A stretch of 64,000 bases of DNA, from assembly GCF_022808915.1 (NCBI RefSeq), contig NZ_JAKZFS010000005.1:62001-126000 (forward strand), read 5' to 3'. Made by a program: the position numbers and the translations under genes. This DNA comes from Fundidesulfovibrio terrae. GTDB taxonomy: Bacteria; Desulfobacterota; Desulfovibrionia; Desulfovibrionales; Desulfovibrionaceae. Position 1 is the first letter of the stretch. Each line of letters begins with the position of its first letter. Below the pieces are notes generated by a model. It did no database searches. It was not told the origin of the DNA and saw nothing but the letters and a program-made list of their open reading frames with translations. Positions 9,660 through 18,499 of the stretch are shown here, piece after piece.

Positions 9660-10259
9660 TCAGGACCAGGTTTCCTGCTTGATCCTTTCGGGCTTGATAC
9701 GAGTGGTTTCCTTCCAGCCCGGCTTTTCGGGCCAGCCCAGGCAGACGAAGGCAAAGGGCATGATGGTCTGCGGGATGGAGAGCAGGGTGCGGTATTTGGC
9801 CATGCGGTCCTCGTCGGGGTAGGCCACGGTCCAGACGCCGCCCAGGCCCAAGGCATTGGCGGCCAGGAGCAGGTTCTGGGTGGCGGCGGAGCAGTCAAGG
9901 GGCCAGGTTCCCTGGGCCTTGGCGATACCCGGCTCTCCGCAGACCAGGATGCCCGCGGCGGCGCCCTCGGCGGGCTTCGAACCGGCCTGGGTGAACGCCT
10001 TCAGCTTGTCGCGGTTCTTGACCACCACGAAATGCCAGGGCTGCTCGTTGTGGGCGGAGGGGGCCAGCATGGCCGCTTCCAGGACCTGTTTGATCAGGTC
10101 GTCGCTCACGGGCTTGTCCAGGTACTTGCGCATGGAGCGCCTGGTCTGGATGCATTCGAGGGCGTCCATGCCCTTGGCCTGCTGGGCGAAGGCGGTGCCC
10201 GTGGCCAGCACGGGCAAGGCTGCGGCGAGGCCGAGGACGGTTCTGCGTTTGATGCTCAT
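9660..10259 (-). CDS. Nitroreductase family protein with Tat-type signal
   Basis: A 199-residue protein with an N-terminal twin-arginine-like signal (KRRTVLGLAAALPVLATGTAFA, trimmed after AFA). An FMN-dependent nitroreductase domain follows: ALECIQTRRSMRKYLDKPV, LEAAMLAPSAHNEQPWHFVVV and the LAANALGLGGVW segment. The exported form implies that FMN is loaded before Tat export and that the enzyme works in the periplasm, which is less usual for this family. The ATG at 10259 is preceded by a CGGGAGGGACAATTC ribosome-binding site. The substrate is unknown. Confidence 0.88.
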   Translation of the reverse strand: MSIKRRTVLGLAAALPVLATGTAFAQQAKGMDALECIQTRRSMRKYLDKPVSDDLIKQVLEAAMLAPSAHNEQPWHFVVVKNRDKLKAFTQAGSKPAEGAAAGILVCGEPGIAKAQGTWPLDCSAATQNLLLAANALGLGGVWTVAYPDEDRMAKYRTLLSIPQTIMPFAFVCLGWPEKPGWKETTRIKPERIKQETWS

Positions 10260-10578
10260 GAATTGTCCCTCCCGGAATGAGATTGGCTGGCGCACGCGCC
10301 GGCTCCAAGAAGGTCGGCTGATGGCGGCGTCCGGTTTCATGTCATGTCTCGCGCAAGGGCGCCGTCAGTTCCGGGTGGACTTCGGCCCGAGGCATGCTAT
10401 GGTTGGGCCGGCCACATCGGAATTGCTTTCAATTCTATGCGCGATCCCGAGGTCTGGTCAAGAAATCCGAATGGACGGCGAGGGAATTCCAACGTTTTCG
10501 AACATTCGATTTTTTGCTAGCGTTATTCCTGCGTTGGAGGACCCGATTGGAAGCGAACGACGGTATCGGGAGGAGGGC
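10260..10578. other. Divergent intergenic region, nitroreductase/PilZ
   Basis: About 320 bases holding the ribosome-binding sites of both divergent genes and presumably their promoters. Frames across it continue upstream of the PilZ gene without resembling a protein. No strong promoter, hairpin or RNA gene stands out. Confidence 0.45.
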
Positions 10579-10944
10579 ATGACGTTGAACAAGCGGAAAC
10601 GCAGCCGTGTCGATACCGGATTCGATGCGGTGGTGTCGTGCGGCGGGATCGAGAAGCACAACGTGAAAGTGCGGAACCTGAGCCTCAAGGGCATGCTCTG
10701 CGAGCCAGACCATCGCATCGAGTGCATCAAGGACTGCAGCGTCACCATCGTGCTTTCGCGGTCCATCTCCTTCACCATCGAAGCCCGAATGATCCGCAAC
10801 GACGAGAAGGGGTTGGCGCTGGATTTCGAGAGCATGGACGAGAAGGCCTTCTTCCATCTTCGAAATATCGTCCGTTACCACTCGCTGGACCCGGACGCCA
10901 TCGACAAGGAATTATCTCTCCCCGCATTCAAGCCCCGGACCTGA
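10579..10944 (+). CDS. PilZ domain protein (putative c-di-GMP receptor)
   Basis: A 121-residue single-domain protein. The N-terminal KRKRSRVDTGFDAVV contains the RxxxR-type c-di-GMP-binding arginines, and the N-S-Lx-G motif is present as VRNLSLKGMLCE. The remainder (ARMIRNDEKGLALDFESMD) completes the PilZ barrel. The ATG at 10579 follows a GGGAGGAGGGC ribosome-binding site; the much longer open frame upstream is not coding. It likely acts as a small adaptor switching motility or surface functions on c-di-GMP binding. The target is unknown. Confidence 0.85.
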   Translation: MTLNKRKRSRVDTGFDAVVSCGGIEKHNVKVRNLSLKGMLCEPDHRIECIKDCSVTIVLSRSISFTIEARMIRNDEKGLALDFESMDEKAFFHLRNIVRYHSLDPDAIDKELSLPAFKPRT

Positions 10945-10966
10945 CTCCACTGTTTCCAACGGCCGG

Positions 10967-11314
10967 TCAGTGCGTCATGCCGTTGCTGCCGTGGTCTTCC
11001 TTGACGGTCTGCTGGGGGTGGAAGTGGAGCTTGATTTCCTGCCCCGGCATCTCCTCGAGCACGTACGATCCCGAGAGTCCCAGATCCAGACCCAGTTCCT
11101 CCGCCCGCGCGTAAAGGGTGAGCGCGGCCAGCGCGGCTTTGTCCGGCGGGCATTCGCGGTTGAAGCACAAGAGGAGGAGCGCGTCGTCCTTGGCGTCTAT
11201 GACCAGGAAAAGGTTGTGCTCGACGAAATAGATGTCGTCGATGGCGTGCGTGACCTTGAGGCCAAGGCTTGCGAGCAGGGAATTGATCGTATCCAGAGAT
11301 GTGGAATCGCTCAT
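10967..11314 (-). CDS. Conserved small protein of unknown function
   Basis: A 115-residue protein that I do not recognise. It is acidic and mixed alpha/beta, with two hydrophobic strands (IYFVEHNLFLVIDA and DDALLLLCFNRECPPDK) and no signal peptide or membrane helix. It converges on the PilZ gene, with stops 22 bases apart, and lies alone. Coding is supported by an uninterrupted plausible protein sequence with normal composition. The fold could be a small sensor or regulatory domain; this is only inference. Confidence 0.6.
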   Translation of the reverse strand: MSDSTSLDTINSLLASLGLKVTHAIDDIYFVEHNLFLVIDAKDDALLLLCFNRECPPDKAALAALTLYARAEELGLDLGLSGSYVLEEMPGQEIKLHFHPQQTVKEDHGSNGMTH

Positions 11315-11430
11315 GTCGAAGGTCCTTGCGTGATTGCCGCGTTGGCGGTCCGTGCTTCATAGCGCCAGGGAGGGCGGTTTGCAAAGCGTTGCGCGGCCGT
11401 CAGCGTACCGGATAGCCGGTCGCTGATGCC

Positions 11431-12450
11431 TTAGCGGGCGGGGCGGATGCCGATGGCGTTGTTCTTGAGGTCGTAGAGGAAATCCAGGATCTGGAAGTAT
11501 CCCGCACCCAGGATGCATTTGTCTTCGCTGCCCTGGACGACGCGCGTCAGGCCGGACCAGGGCGCCGTTTCGGCCGTCGCCGCGATGGGCGCCATGCCTT
11601 GCGCCTGGATGTCGATTTTAGAGCCTGGCCGCAATACGCCGTTCTGGAGCAGCAGGCCCGGGGCCGGAAGCGAGTGCGTCTCCAGCAGGTTCATGGAACT
11701 CCCCGAATCGAAGAGGATCTTGCAGCACTGCCTGGCCTGCCCGGCCTCTCCCACTGAAATGCACGCGTTTATGGCGTTGTATTTGAAGAACGCGTCCTTC
11801 CAGTTCAAGGTCAGGGCCATGCGGGGCATGGGAAACATAGTGAACCCCTGCCGGTTCTCCGGCGTGAGCCCGAGCGTCAGGCTGGACGGTTTTCCATTGC
11901 GGCCGCCACGAATGATGAAGCCGTTGGAAAGCGGGGAAGGGAGCTCTGCCAGGGGGTTGTCCAGAGTGCTGATGTCGCCCAGACCCACGCCGATGATGCC
12001 GCCGAAGCCCGCGGACCGAAGGTTCTTGGCCGGGCAGTCGGGCTTGTTCTTGGCGCAGGTGGCGCGGTCCACCGCGAGCAGGAACACCGGCCCGGCCGAC
12101 GCGACCGGGCCGAAGCTGACCGGCGCCTTGACGACCTCGCCGTCGAAGATCGTCCCGTCCAGAAAACCCTGCTTCACCCGCCGCCCGGTCCTCGTGATCC
12201 CCTGCTTGCCGAGACGGTCCGACATGATCATCAGACCTTTCGATCCCGTGTCCAGAAGCAGCATCACTGGTTCTCCGCCAGCGACCCGCACCTGAAGCCA
12301 GTATCCGATCCGCCTGCCGTCCGGGATTCTGTCGGCCAGGGGCACCTGGGCCGTCTCCAGGGCGGACGCGGCGCCGGCCACTGCCAGGAGGAGCAGGGCA
12401 CAGACGGCGAATATGAAAGCCGGACAGGGCCTGATGCGCGTAAACGTCAT
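11431..12450 (-). CDS. Secreted pepsin-like (two-lobed) aspartic protease
   Basis: A 339-residue protein with a signal peptide (residues 1-30, cut after ASA) and both catalytic motifs of family A1: DTG at residues 67-69 (LLLDTGSKGL) and DSG at 248-250 (ILFDSGSSMN). Supporting landmarks in pepsin order are GFGGIIGVGLGD at about 148-159 and CILGAGYFQILDFLYDLKNNAIGI near the C-terminus, which mirrors the last strand pair of pepsins. Single-lobed retropepsins are common in bacteria; two-lobed pepsins are rare. Expected location is the periplasm or cell surface. No partner gene is evident. Confidence 0.8.
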   Translation of the reverse strand: MTFTRIRPCPAFIFAVCALLLLAVAGAASALETAQVPLADRIPDGRRIGYWLQVRVAGGEPVMLLLDTGSKGLMIMSDRLGKQGITRTGRRVKQGFLDGTIFDGEVVKAPVSFGPVASAGPVFLLAVDRATCAKNKPDCPAKNLRSAGFGGIIGVGLGDISTLDNPLAELPSPLSNGFIIRGGRNGKPSSLTLGLTPENRQGFTMFPMPRMALTLNWKDAFFKYNAINACISVGEAGQARQCCKILFDSGSSMNLLETHSLPAPGLLLQNGVLRPGSKIDIQAQGMAPIAATAETAPWSGLTRVVQGSEDKCILGAGYFQILDFLYDLKNNAIGIRPAR

Positions 12451-12492
12451 GATGTGCAGCCGTCTGTGCCTGTTGATTCCCGGTTAATGGGG

Positions 12493-14589
12493 CTAGGCCG
12501 CCAGGGCCTTGGCTCCCTTGAAGACGATTTCCGCCCTGGCCGAGCCGTCCCGTTCCGGTGTCACCGTGATGCTCACCGGTTCCCGGAAGAATTCGGCCGC
12601 GCCCTTCAGGATGCCTTCATAGTAGTCCCCGTAGCCGCGCTTGGAATGGTAGGTCATGATCAGCCTGCCCCCCTGGTCCTCGTAGGTGAAGCGGGGCGGG
12701 TGGATGCCCGGGAAGTCCTTGGTGAGTTGGGCGTGGGTGTCGTTCATGGTCAGGAAAAATTCCTTGAGATTGCCCATCTTGAAGTAGCGTTTGTACATCT
12801 TGTGGAACTGGGGGACGGTGTAGCGGCCAAGCCCCAGGAAGATGTCCCGGACGCTCTTGCCCGTGTGGCGCGAGGCGATTTCGGCCATCTGCATGAGCAC
12901 CTGGTCCGGATAGCTCTGCCCAGGCAGGAAGGTGGGGCGTCCCATCTCTTCGAGCATGCTTTCGCATACGCCGGAATCGAGCTCGCGGCAGAGGAAATCC
13001 CGCATGAGCTTGGGAAGCACGCCCTTCATCTCCCCCTTGGAGGCGCGCAGCTTGCTCTTGTCGCTCCCCGCGCCCATGAACTGCTGGGAGAGGGTCAGGA
13101 GCTCCTGGGAGAGCTGGGCCAGTTCCCGTGTGGCCTGGGCGGTCTGCACGGCCCCCTCTTCGGATTCGGAGGCAACCGTGGCGATGTCCTCGATGCTGCG
13201 GTTGATCTCTTCGGCAGCGGCGGACTGCTGCTCGGCCGCCGTGGCGATCTGGGCGACCTGCCCGGTCATGTCGTCGATGCGCTGCTTGATCTGTTCGAGT
13301 TCCTGTCCCGCCTTGTTCGTCGACCCGGTGCTCGACTCCACGTGGCGTTCGGTCTCCTGCATGGAGGCTACGCTTCTGCGCGAGCCGTCCTGGATGGAAC
13401 GGATGGAATCGCCCACTTCCTTGGTGGCGTTCATGGTCTTTTCGGCCAGCTTGCGCACCTCGTCGGCCACCACGGCGAAGCCGCGACCGGCTTCACCGGC
13501 ACGGGCGGCCTCGATGGCCGCGTTCAGGGCCAGGAGGTTGGTCTGGTCGGCGATGTCGTTGATGACGCCGATGATGCGCCCGATCTCGCCGGCCTGGCCG
13601 TCCAGGGTGGCGAGCATCTGGCCCAGGGTGCGGGTGGATTCGGACACGCGGGTGATGCCGTCCACGGCCTCGCCCACCTTGCGCATGCCCGAGGTCGCGG
13701 CCTCGTTGGCGGCGGTGGCGGATTGGGAGGAAACGGAGGCGTTCCTGGCCACCTCCATGACGGTGGAGGTCATCTCCTCCATGGCGGTGGCCACGGTTTC
13801 CGACTGGCGTTTCTGCCGCGTGGCTCCGCGCGCCTGCTCGTCGGCGGTGGCGGAGAGCTCTTCCGAGGCCGAGGCCACCCGTTGGGCAAGGTCGTTCACC
13901 TCCTGGCCGAGCAGAATCATCTTCTTGCCCGACTCCTCGATCTGGGTCTGCTGCTTTTTTGATTCGGTGAGGTCCACCATGGACATGACGGCCCCGAGAA
14001 CCTCGCCGCTCGCCGTCTTGATGCAGTCGATGTGCATCCAGACGTACGCGGCGCGACCGTTCCAAAGGGTGATCTCGAACTCCTCGGACAGCTTGGCCTT
14101 GTCCCGAATGACCTCCTCGGTGTGGGAGGCTCCGGAGCGGTTGTAGAACGCCTCGCCCACGGTGCGCCCCAGGACTTCCTTCTCGGGCCTGCCCAGGAAG
14201 GCCAGCAGGGACTGGCTGGTGTGGGTGATGAGCCCTTTCTCGTCGCACATCAGGAAGGGGGTGCCCAGCGCGTGCACCGCGCCCCGGTAGAATTCGCGGC
14301 GACGCATGTTGAATCCGATCACGTCCGAGGCCAGGGCGGCCAGTTCGCCGTATTTGGGCCACTCGGCTATTTCGCGCAGGAGGAATTCACGCTTACGCGA
14401 ATTGACCAGCGCAAGCCCCGCGCGCAGTTGTTCGAGAGGCGTGTGCACGGAGGCGGCCACGAACCAGGACACCACCGCCCCAGCCACCGCCAGTCCTGCC
14501 GCCACGTAGACGTTCCCCGACAAATATGCCGCCAGGATCAAAACGCACAGACCTAAGCCGAGTAAAAATATCTTCTGGCCTGTTGGCAT
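12493..14589 (-). CDS. Methyl-accepting chemotaxis protein with C-terminal H-NOX haem domain
   Basis: A 698-residue receptor. Two N-terminal membrane helices (about 7-25 and 28-48) are followed by a PAS domain (about 100-225), then the MCP signalling domain with hairpin tip [35 protein letters not shown]. Residues 521-698 form a complete H-NOX domain: it starts [11 protein letters not shown], has the proximal haem ligand His619 in [12 protein letters not shown] after it, and the invariant YxSxR haem-propionate motif as YHSKR (647-651). Tyr656 aligns with the distal Tyr that stabilises bound O2 in the Thermoanaerobacter H-NOX. It is therefore probably an O2 or NO aerotaxis/avoidance receptor. 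H-NOX at the C-terminus, after the MCP domain, differs from the classical N-terminal arrangement. Confidence 0.93.
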   Translation of the reverse strand: MPTGQKIFLLGLGLCVLILAAYLSGNVYVAAGLAVAGAVVSWFVAASVHTPLEQLRAGLALVNSRKREFLLREIAEWPKYGELAALASDVIGFNMRRREFYRGAVHALGTPFLMCDEKGLITHTSQSLLAFLGRPEKEVLGRTVGEAFYNRSGASHTEEVIRDKAKLSEEFEITLWNGRAAYVWMHIDCIKTASGEVLGAVMSMVDLTESKKQQTQIEESGKKMILLGQEVNDLAQRVASASEELSATADEQARGATRQKRQSETVATAMEEMTSTVMEVARNASVSSQSATAANEAATSGMRKVGEAVDGITRVSESTRTLGQMLATLDGQAGEIGRIIGVINDIADQTNLLALNAAIEAARAGEAGRGFAVVADEVRKLAEKTMNATKEVGDSIRSIQDGSRRSVASMQETERHVESSTGSTNKAGQELEQIKQRIDDMTGQVAQIATAAEQQSAAAEEINRSIEDIATVASESEEGAVQTAQATRELAQLSQELLTLSQQFMGAGSDKSKLRASKGEMKGVLPKLMRDFLCRELDSGVCESMLEEMGRPTFLPGQSYPDQVLMQMAEIASRHTGKSVRDIFLGLGRYTVPQFHKMYKRYFKMGNLKEFFLTMNDTHAQLTKDFPGIHPPRFTYEDQGGRLIMTYHSKRGYGDYYEGILKGAAEFFREPVSITVTPERDGSARAEIVFKGAKALAA

Positions 14590-15108
14590 TACACCCTACC
14601 TTGCAGTTGTGGTCCGTTCCGGAAACATCCTCCGGGAGGGAGCCGAGTTGTCAGCGTTGGCATTTCCCCGGCCGAGCGGACGTGGTCCCGTGCTCGATGC
14701 TTGGCCGGCGCAGGTTTCTCGATCCAGGAAAAACACCCACGGCCGGGGGCCGTGGTTCACGATCCCAGCCATAGCCTACTTGCCCGCCGGACCACAAGGC
14801 GAAGGCGGCTTCGCTGAGGGGGGTGCGGAAAATTAGTCAGACCACCGCTCGTGTTCCAGCCATGCCGTGGACCGCAGGGGGGGATTGCGGGCGTTCCTTG
14901 TGGGCGTGGCGACCGGTGGAGCCGCCGCGGACCGTGCGTGCGCGCGGGTTCCGGGTCCCGAGCCCACTCTTTTTCGCATTTCTTTTCCCGGCCGTGGATG
15001 ATCGGCGTTTTCCCCCTCGTATATCCAGTCAGGAATGCGAAAAAGACAATCGGCGTCTTGATCGTTTCAAATTCTGGATGGAAGTTCCGTATGCTTTGGA
15101 GGGGACGT
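14590..15108. other. Intergenic region upstream of sigma factor 1
   Basis: About 520 bases between divergent genes. It contains an 8-bp hairpin at 14737-14755, an AATGCGAAAAAGA motif on the minus strand (14968-14980) and on the plus strand (15034-15046), the left 25-bp inverted repeat (15032-15056), and the ribosome-binding site of the sigma gene. No open frame here looks like a protein. Confidence 0.55.
15032..15056 (+). repeat. Left inverted repeat / possible ECF-type promoter
   Basis: A 25-bp sequence beginning GGAATGCGAAAAAGACAATC. It recurs in inverted orientation at 16059-16083 with one mismatch. Read on the plus strand it has the form GGAAT-N17-CGTC, like an ECF sigma promoter, ending about 50 bases ahead of the sigma gene ATG. 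Autoregulation is inference. Confidence 0.7.
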
Positions 15109-15681
15109 ATGCAGCAGGTCAATTACGATTTCGATTTCGCCACAGAGCTCATGTCGAAGGTGTTCATGGTGAGCGGCAATACGGCGCGCGATGCCTGGAA
15201 CATGGTGGACAAGGTAGTGCGCATCTGTTTGAATAAACATGCTGGAAGAGAGTATGAAGACGATGTTGTCCGTGTGAAGGGACTCATCGTGAAGAGACTC
15301 GTCGACGAAATAGAACACCCTTCGTACTTCAACGGCGGTGAGAAGTGCTCCGTGCAGACCTGCATCGTGGTGATGTCCCGGGAAATCACACTCAACTACG
15401 TGCGTAACGCGCACTACGCCAAGTCCTCCATCTCCGACGTGTTCAAGGCCATGAACGTGGATGTGGCCGGGGCGCAGTACTACCTGGACGCATTGGACGA
15501 GATGTTCTCACCCTCCCAGAAGTGCGTGTTGCGTCTGATCTACGGCGAGGGCTGCTCAGTGGATCAGGCGGCCGGAATGCTCGGCGTCTCCTCCGGGGAA
15601 GTCCGCTCCCTGCAGTGGCAGGCCCTGGAACGCCTGCAGGAACGCTGGCAGGCCCTGAAAAACGGCTCGGAACTCCAGTAG
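15109..15681 (+). CDS. Sigma-70-like (ECF-type) regulator, sigma 1
   Basis: A 190-residue protein. The C-terminal part (about 135-185) is a sigma region 4 helix-turn-helix: MFSPSQKCVLRLIYGEGCSVD, then AAGMLGVSSGEVRSLQWQALERLQERW. The N-terminal half should be region 2 but is divergent and has lower similarity to the family. Its region 4 strongly resembles that of the sigma gene at 24317-24883 (shared VRSL..QAL.RL.E). The ATG at 15109 follows a TTGGAGGGG ribosome-binding site; an ATG at 15091 is possible. It is followed after 25 bases by a zinc-finger anti-sigma-like gene and lies directly ahead of the flagellar operon. Confidence 0.75.
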   Translation: MQQVNYDFDFATELMSKVFMVSGNTARDAWNMVDKVVRICLNKHAGREYEDDVVRVKGLIVKRLVDEIEHPSYFNGGEKCSVQTCIVVMSREITLNYVRNAHYAKSSISDVFKAMNVDVAGAQYYLDALDEMFSPSQKCVLRLIYGEGCSVDQAAGMLGVSSGEVRSLQWQALERLQERWQALKNGSELQ

Positions 15682-15706
15682 CTTTCGGGATCATGAGGAT
15701 CAAGCC

Positions 15707-16000
15707 GTGAAATGCCCTGGAATGAACGAGATGGCCGCCTTCCTGGACCAGGCCCAGAGCAGGGAGGAGGAGGCCCATTGGCGCGAGCACTTCCGCCGGT
15801 GCGCCAAGTGCCGCAAGGCCGTGGATGAACTCCGGGCTCTGTTGTGCCCGGAACCCATTGAGCCTGACGACGGCTGCCTGGAGAACGGCAAGGCGCTTGT
15901 GGGGCGGGGATGCCCGCCGTCCTCGGGACTGCCCCTGACCTCGAGAGGCATGTCCTTCTCCGGTTTCGCAATGCATGTCCTGAACATCGGAGGAAACTGA
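15707..16000 (+). CDS. Zinc-finger (zf-HC2) anti-sigma-like protein 1
   Basis: A 97-residue protein. The N-terminal half has the anti-sigma zinc-finger signature: Cys3, then His28-x3-Cys32-x2-Cys35 (HFRRCAKC), followed by a helical RKAVDELRALL segment. There is no membrane helix, so it would be a soluble, possibly redox-sensitive anti-sigma factor. It is the second gene of the sigma 1 pair and a paralogue of the protein at 23893-24174. The C-terminal 45 residues are not recognised. Confidence 0.75.
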   Translation: MKCPGMNEMAAFLDQAQSREEEAHWREHFRRCAKCRKAVDELRALLCPEPIEPDDGCLENGKALVGRGCPPSSGLPLTSRGMSFSGFAMHVLNIGGN

Positions 16001-16058
16001 ACATCTTGATCTGATTGAACACGCACTCGATACGCGACGCAAAGCAAAGAAAGATTTT

Positions 16059-16083
16059 ACGCCGATTGTCTTCTTCGCATTCC
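16059..16083 (-). repeat. Right inverted repeat, partner of 15032-15056
   Basis: The reverse complement reads GGAATGCGAAGAAGACAATC then GGCGT, identical to the left copy except one base. It lies between the anti-sigma gene and flgD. The two repeats enclose about 1.0 kb containing exactly the sigma/anti-sigma pair. Read on the plus strand it contains GCCGATTG, close to a sigma-28 -10 box (GCCGATAA), though no well-spaced -35 is seen. Confidence 0.7.
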
Positions 16084-16161
16084 CGGTCGCAGATTCCCCG
16101 CAGTGAAACGCATCACTGCGGAAATGACGGGAAACGTGCAGCGAAAGAGGAGGCAATCGAC

Positions 16162-16863
16162 ATGCTCGACACCACTTCGTACTTAAACAGCATCCAGACT
16201 GGCGCGACGAGCAGCTCCGGCAGTTCGAGCAGCAGCTCCAGCAGTTCGTCCTCCACATCCATGGGACAGGACGACTTCCTGAAAATCCTGGTGACGCAGC
16301 TCCAGACCCAGGACCCCTTCAACTCCATGGACACCACCCAAATGGTGGGCCAGCTGACCCAGTTCTCCATGCTGGAGCAGCTGACTAACATGAACACCAC
16401 CCTGACCTCGGGACTCTCGGCGCTCTCCCTCCAGACCGCTACCAGCGCCTCGGCCTACATTGGCAAGACGGTCATGGCCTCGGGGTATTCGTTGTCGGTT
16501 TCGAGCGGGTCCGCATCCTCGTGCTCCTACACGCTTGGTTCCGACGCCACCTCGGTCAAGGCCTACGTCTACGACTCACAGGGCGACGTGGTGCGCACCG
16601 TGGACATCGGCACCAAGAAGTCCGGCACCTACGACTTCCAGTGGGACGGCAAGGACTCCAACGGCAAGAGCGTGGACGACGGAACCTACTCCCTGGCCAT
16701 CGTGGGCAAGGATTCCAGCAACAGCGACGTCAAGGCCAGCACCACGATCTCCGGCGTGGTCAGCGGCGTCTCGGTGTCCAGCGGAACCATCAAGCTCACG
16801 CTCAAGGACGGGCGCGAAGTGGCCCTCTCCAACATCAGCAGCGTGACCGACACCGACGCCTAG
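16162..16863 (+). CDS. flgD: Flagellar hook assembly (hook cap) protein FlgD
   Basis: A 233-residue protein that caps the growing hook. The conserved N-terminus MGQDDFLKILVTQLQTQDPFNSMDTTQMVGQLTQFSMLEQL is intact from about residue 34, followed by the FlgD Ig-like/tudor C-terminal region (GTYDFQWDGKDSNGKSVDDGTYSLAI). A homopolymeric Ser tract (about residues 18-31) precedes the conserved block and probably lengthens the unstructured export signal. The ATG at 16162 has an AGAGGAGGCAATCGAC ribosome-binding site. First gene of flgD-flgE-flgK-flgL-fliD. Confidence 0.95.
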   Translation: MLDTTSYLNSIQTGATSSSGSSSSSSSSSSSTSMGQDDFLKILVTQLQTQDPFNSMDTTQMVGQLTQFSMLEQLTNMNTTLTSGLSALSLQTATSASAYIGKTVMASGYSLSVSSGSASSCSYTLGSDATSVKAYVYDSQGDVVRTVDIGTKKSGTYDFQWDGKDSNGKSVDDGTYSLAIVGKDSSNSDVKASTTISGVVSGVSVSSGTIKLTLKDGREVALSNISSVTDTDA

Positions 16864-16888
16864 CGTCCCCCAAAAAAGGAGATCCGCC

Positions 16889-18457
16889 ATGTCCCTCATG
16901 TCAGCCATGTATGACGGCATATCCGGCCTCACCGCCCACAGCCAGGCCATGTCCGTGGTGGGCAACAACCTCGCCAACTCGAGCACCATGGGGTTCAAGC
17001 GCACCACCACCCAGTTCGAGGACTTCTTCTACCAGAACGTCACCACCGGCAGCACCTTCGGGCAGGTGGGCCTGGGCACGGACATAGCCAGCCTCTACGG
17101 GGACTTCTCCCAGGGGGCCTTCCAGTCCACCGGCAACGCCACGGACCTGGCCATCAGCGGAAGCGGGTTCTTCATGGTGAACAATCCCAACAGCGGCTCC
17201 ACCTACTACACCCGGGCCGGCAACTTCGAATTCAACAAGAACGGCTATCTGGTGGACCCCAACGGCTACGTGGTCCAGGGCTGGAAAGCCTACACGGACA
17301 CCACCAGCGGCTCCGTGACCAACGTGGGCGCCCTCGGCGACATCCACCTGACCAGTTTCCAGATAAGCCCTTCGGCCACCACCAAGCTCAGGATGGTCAC
17401 CAACCTCAACAAAAGCGCCACCGAGAGCACCACCGACGCCACCGACCCCTACTTCGCCCTGTTCAAGACCTGGGACGGCCAGTCCGACCCGGCCCTGTCC
17501 GACACCAGCTACTCCTACCAGAGCACCCTCAAGGTTTACGACAAGGCCGGCGCCGCCCACGACGTCACCGTCTATTACGACAAGGTGAGCAACGCGAGCG
17601 GCGACAACATCTGGGAATACGTCGTGGCCAGCGACCCCACCGAGGACGGCCGGACCATAAACGGCGTCAAGACAAGCTCCACTTCAGCCGCCGGCCTTCT
17701 CATGATGGGCACGCTGACCTTTGATTCCACCGGCAGCCTCAAGAACATGAGCGCCTTCACCCTGAATTCCAACGCCTCCGGCAACCTGAAGTCGCTCACC
17801 AACTGGACTCCGGCCAACTTCTCCTCCGACGGCTACCCGGTGTTCACGGCCAACTTCGTGGCCGCCTCCAACGCCAGCGTCACCACGGCCTCGAACGCGT
17901 CGAGCATCAAGCTGGACCTGGGCATACACAGCTCGTCCAGGTACGGCGGCTGGACAAGCTCCGTGACGGACGCGTCCATGGTCGGCACCAACGCCGGCAG
18001 CCTGCCGCAGATAACCACCGCCAAGATCGACGACACCACCACCACGGCCTATTCGAGCTCGTTCAGCATCGTGGACGAATCCCAGGACGGATACGCCTCC
18101 GGCTACCTCCAGAGCGTGAAGGTCACTTCCGACGGCGTGGTCACGGGGGTCTACTCCAACAACCAGACCAAGAACCTCTTCGTGGTGGGCCTGGCCAACT
18201 TCACCAACCTCCAGGGGCTGCAGCGCGAGGGGAGCAACCTCTTCAGCAAGACCTCCGAATCGGGCGACCCGCGCATCGGCACGGCCAACAGCACCGGCCT
18301 GGGCAGCATCGCCTCGGGGGAACTGGAGCAGTCCAACGTGGATACGGCCACGGAGATGGTCAACATGATCAGTTACCAGCGCGGTTTCCAAGCCAACAGC
18401 AAGGTCATCAGCACCGTTGACCAGATGCTCACCGAAGTCATCCAGCTCAAGAGATAG
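16889..18457 (+). CDS. flgE: Flagellar hook protein FlgE
   Basis: A 522-residue hook subunit. The N-terminal rod-type domain reads MSLMSAMYDGISGLTAHSQAMSVVGNNLANSSTMGFKR, and FMVNNPNSGSTYYTRAGNFEFNKNGYLVDPNGYVVQGW is the conserved axial-protein core. The C-terminus ATEMVNMISYQRGFQANSKVISTVDQMLTEVIQLKR forms the other half of the D0 coiled coil. The central surface domain is long and Ser/Thr-rich, as often in this group. It starts 25 bases after flgD with a good ribosome-binding site (AAAAGGAGATCCGCC). Confidence 0.96.
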   Translation: MSLMSAMYDGISGLTAHSQAMSVVGNNLANSSTMGFKRTTTQFEDFFYQNVTTGSTFGQVGLGTDIASLYGDFSQGAFQSTGNATDLAISGSGFFMVNNPNSGSTYYTRAGNFEFNKNGYLVDPNGYVVQGWKAYTDTTSGSVTNVGALGDIHLTSFQISPSATTKLRMVTNLNKSATESTTDATDPYFALFKTWDGQSDPALSDTSYSYQSTLKVYDKAGAAHDVTVYYDKVSNASGDNIWEYVVASDPTEDGRTINGVKTSSTSAAGLLMMGTLTFDSTGSLKNMSAFTLNSNASGNLKSLTNWTPANFSSDGYPVFTANFVAASNASVTTASNASSIKLDLGIHSSSRYGGWTSSVTDASMVGTNAGSLPQITTAKIDDTTTTAYSSSFSIVDESQDGYASGYLQSVKVTSDGVVTGVYSNNQTKNLFVVGLANFTNLQGLQREGSNLFSKTSESGDPRIGTANSTGLGSIASGELEQSNVDTATEMVNMISYQRGFQANSKVISTVDQMLTEVIQLKR

Positions 18458-18499
18458 CGAGGCGCAGCGAACCCCTGGCGCGCCAGGAACGGGACAACC

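Noticed and set aside
16030-16060. A GACGCAAAGC string upstream of flgD resembling part of a c-di-GMP-I (GEMM) riboswitch
   Set aside because: The rest of the conserved core, including the GGGCAAACC segment and the tetraloop receptor, is missing.
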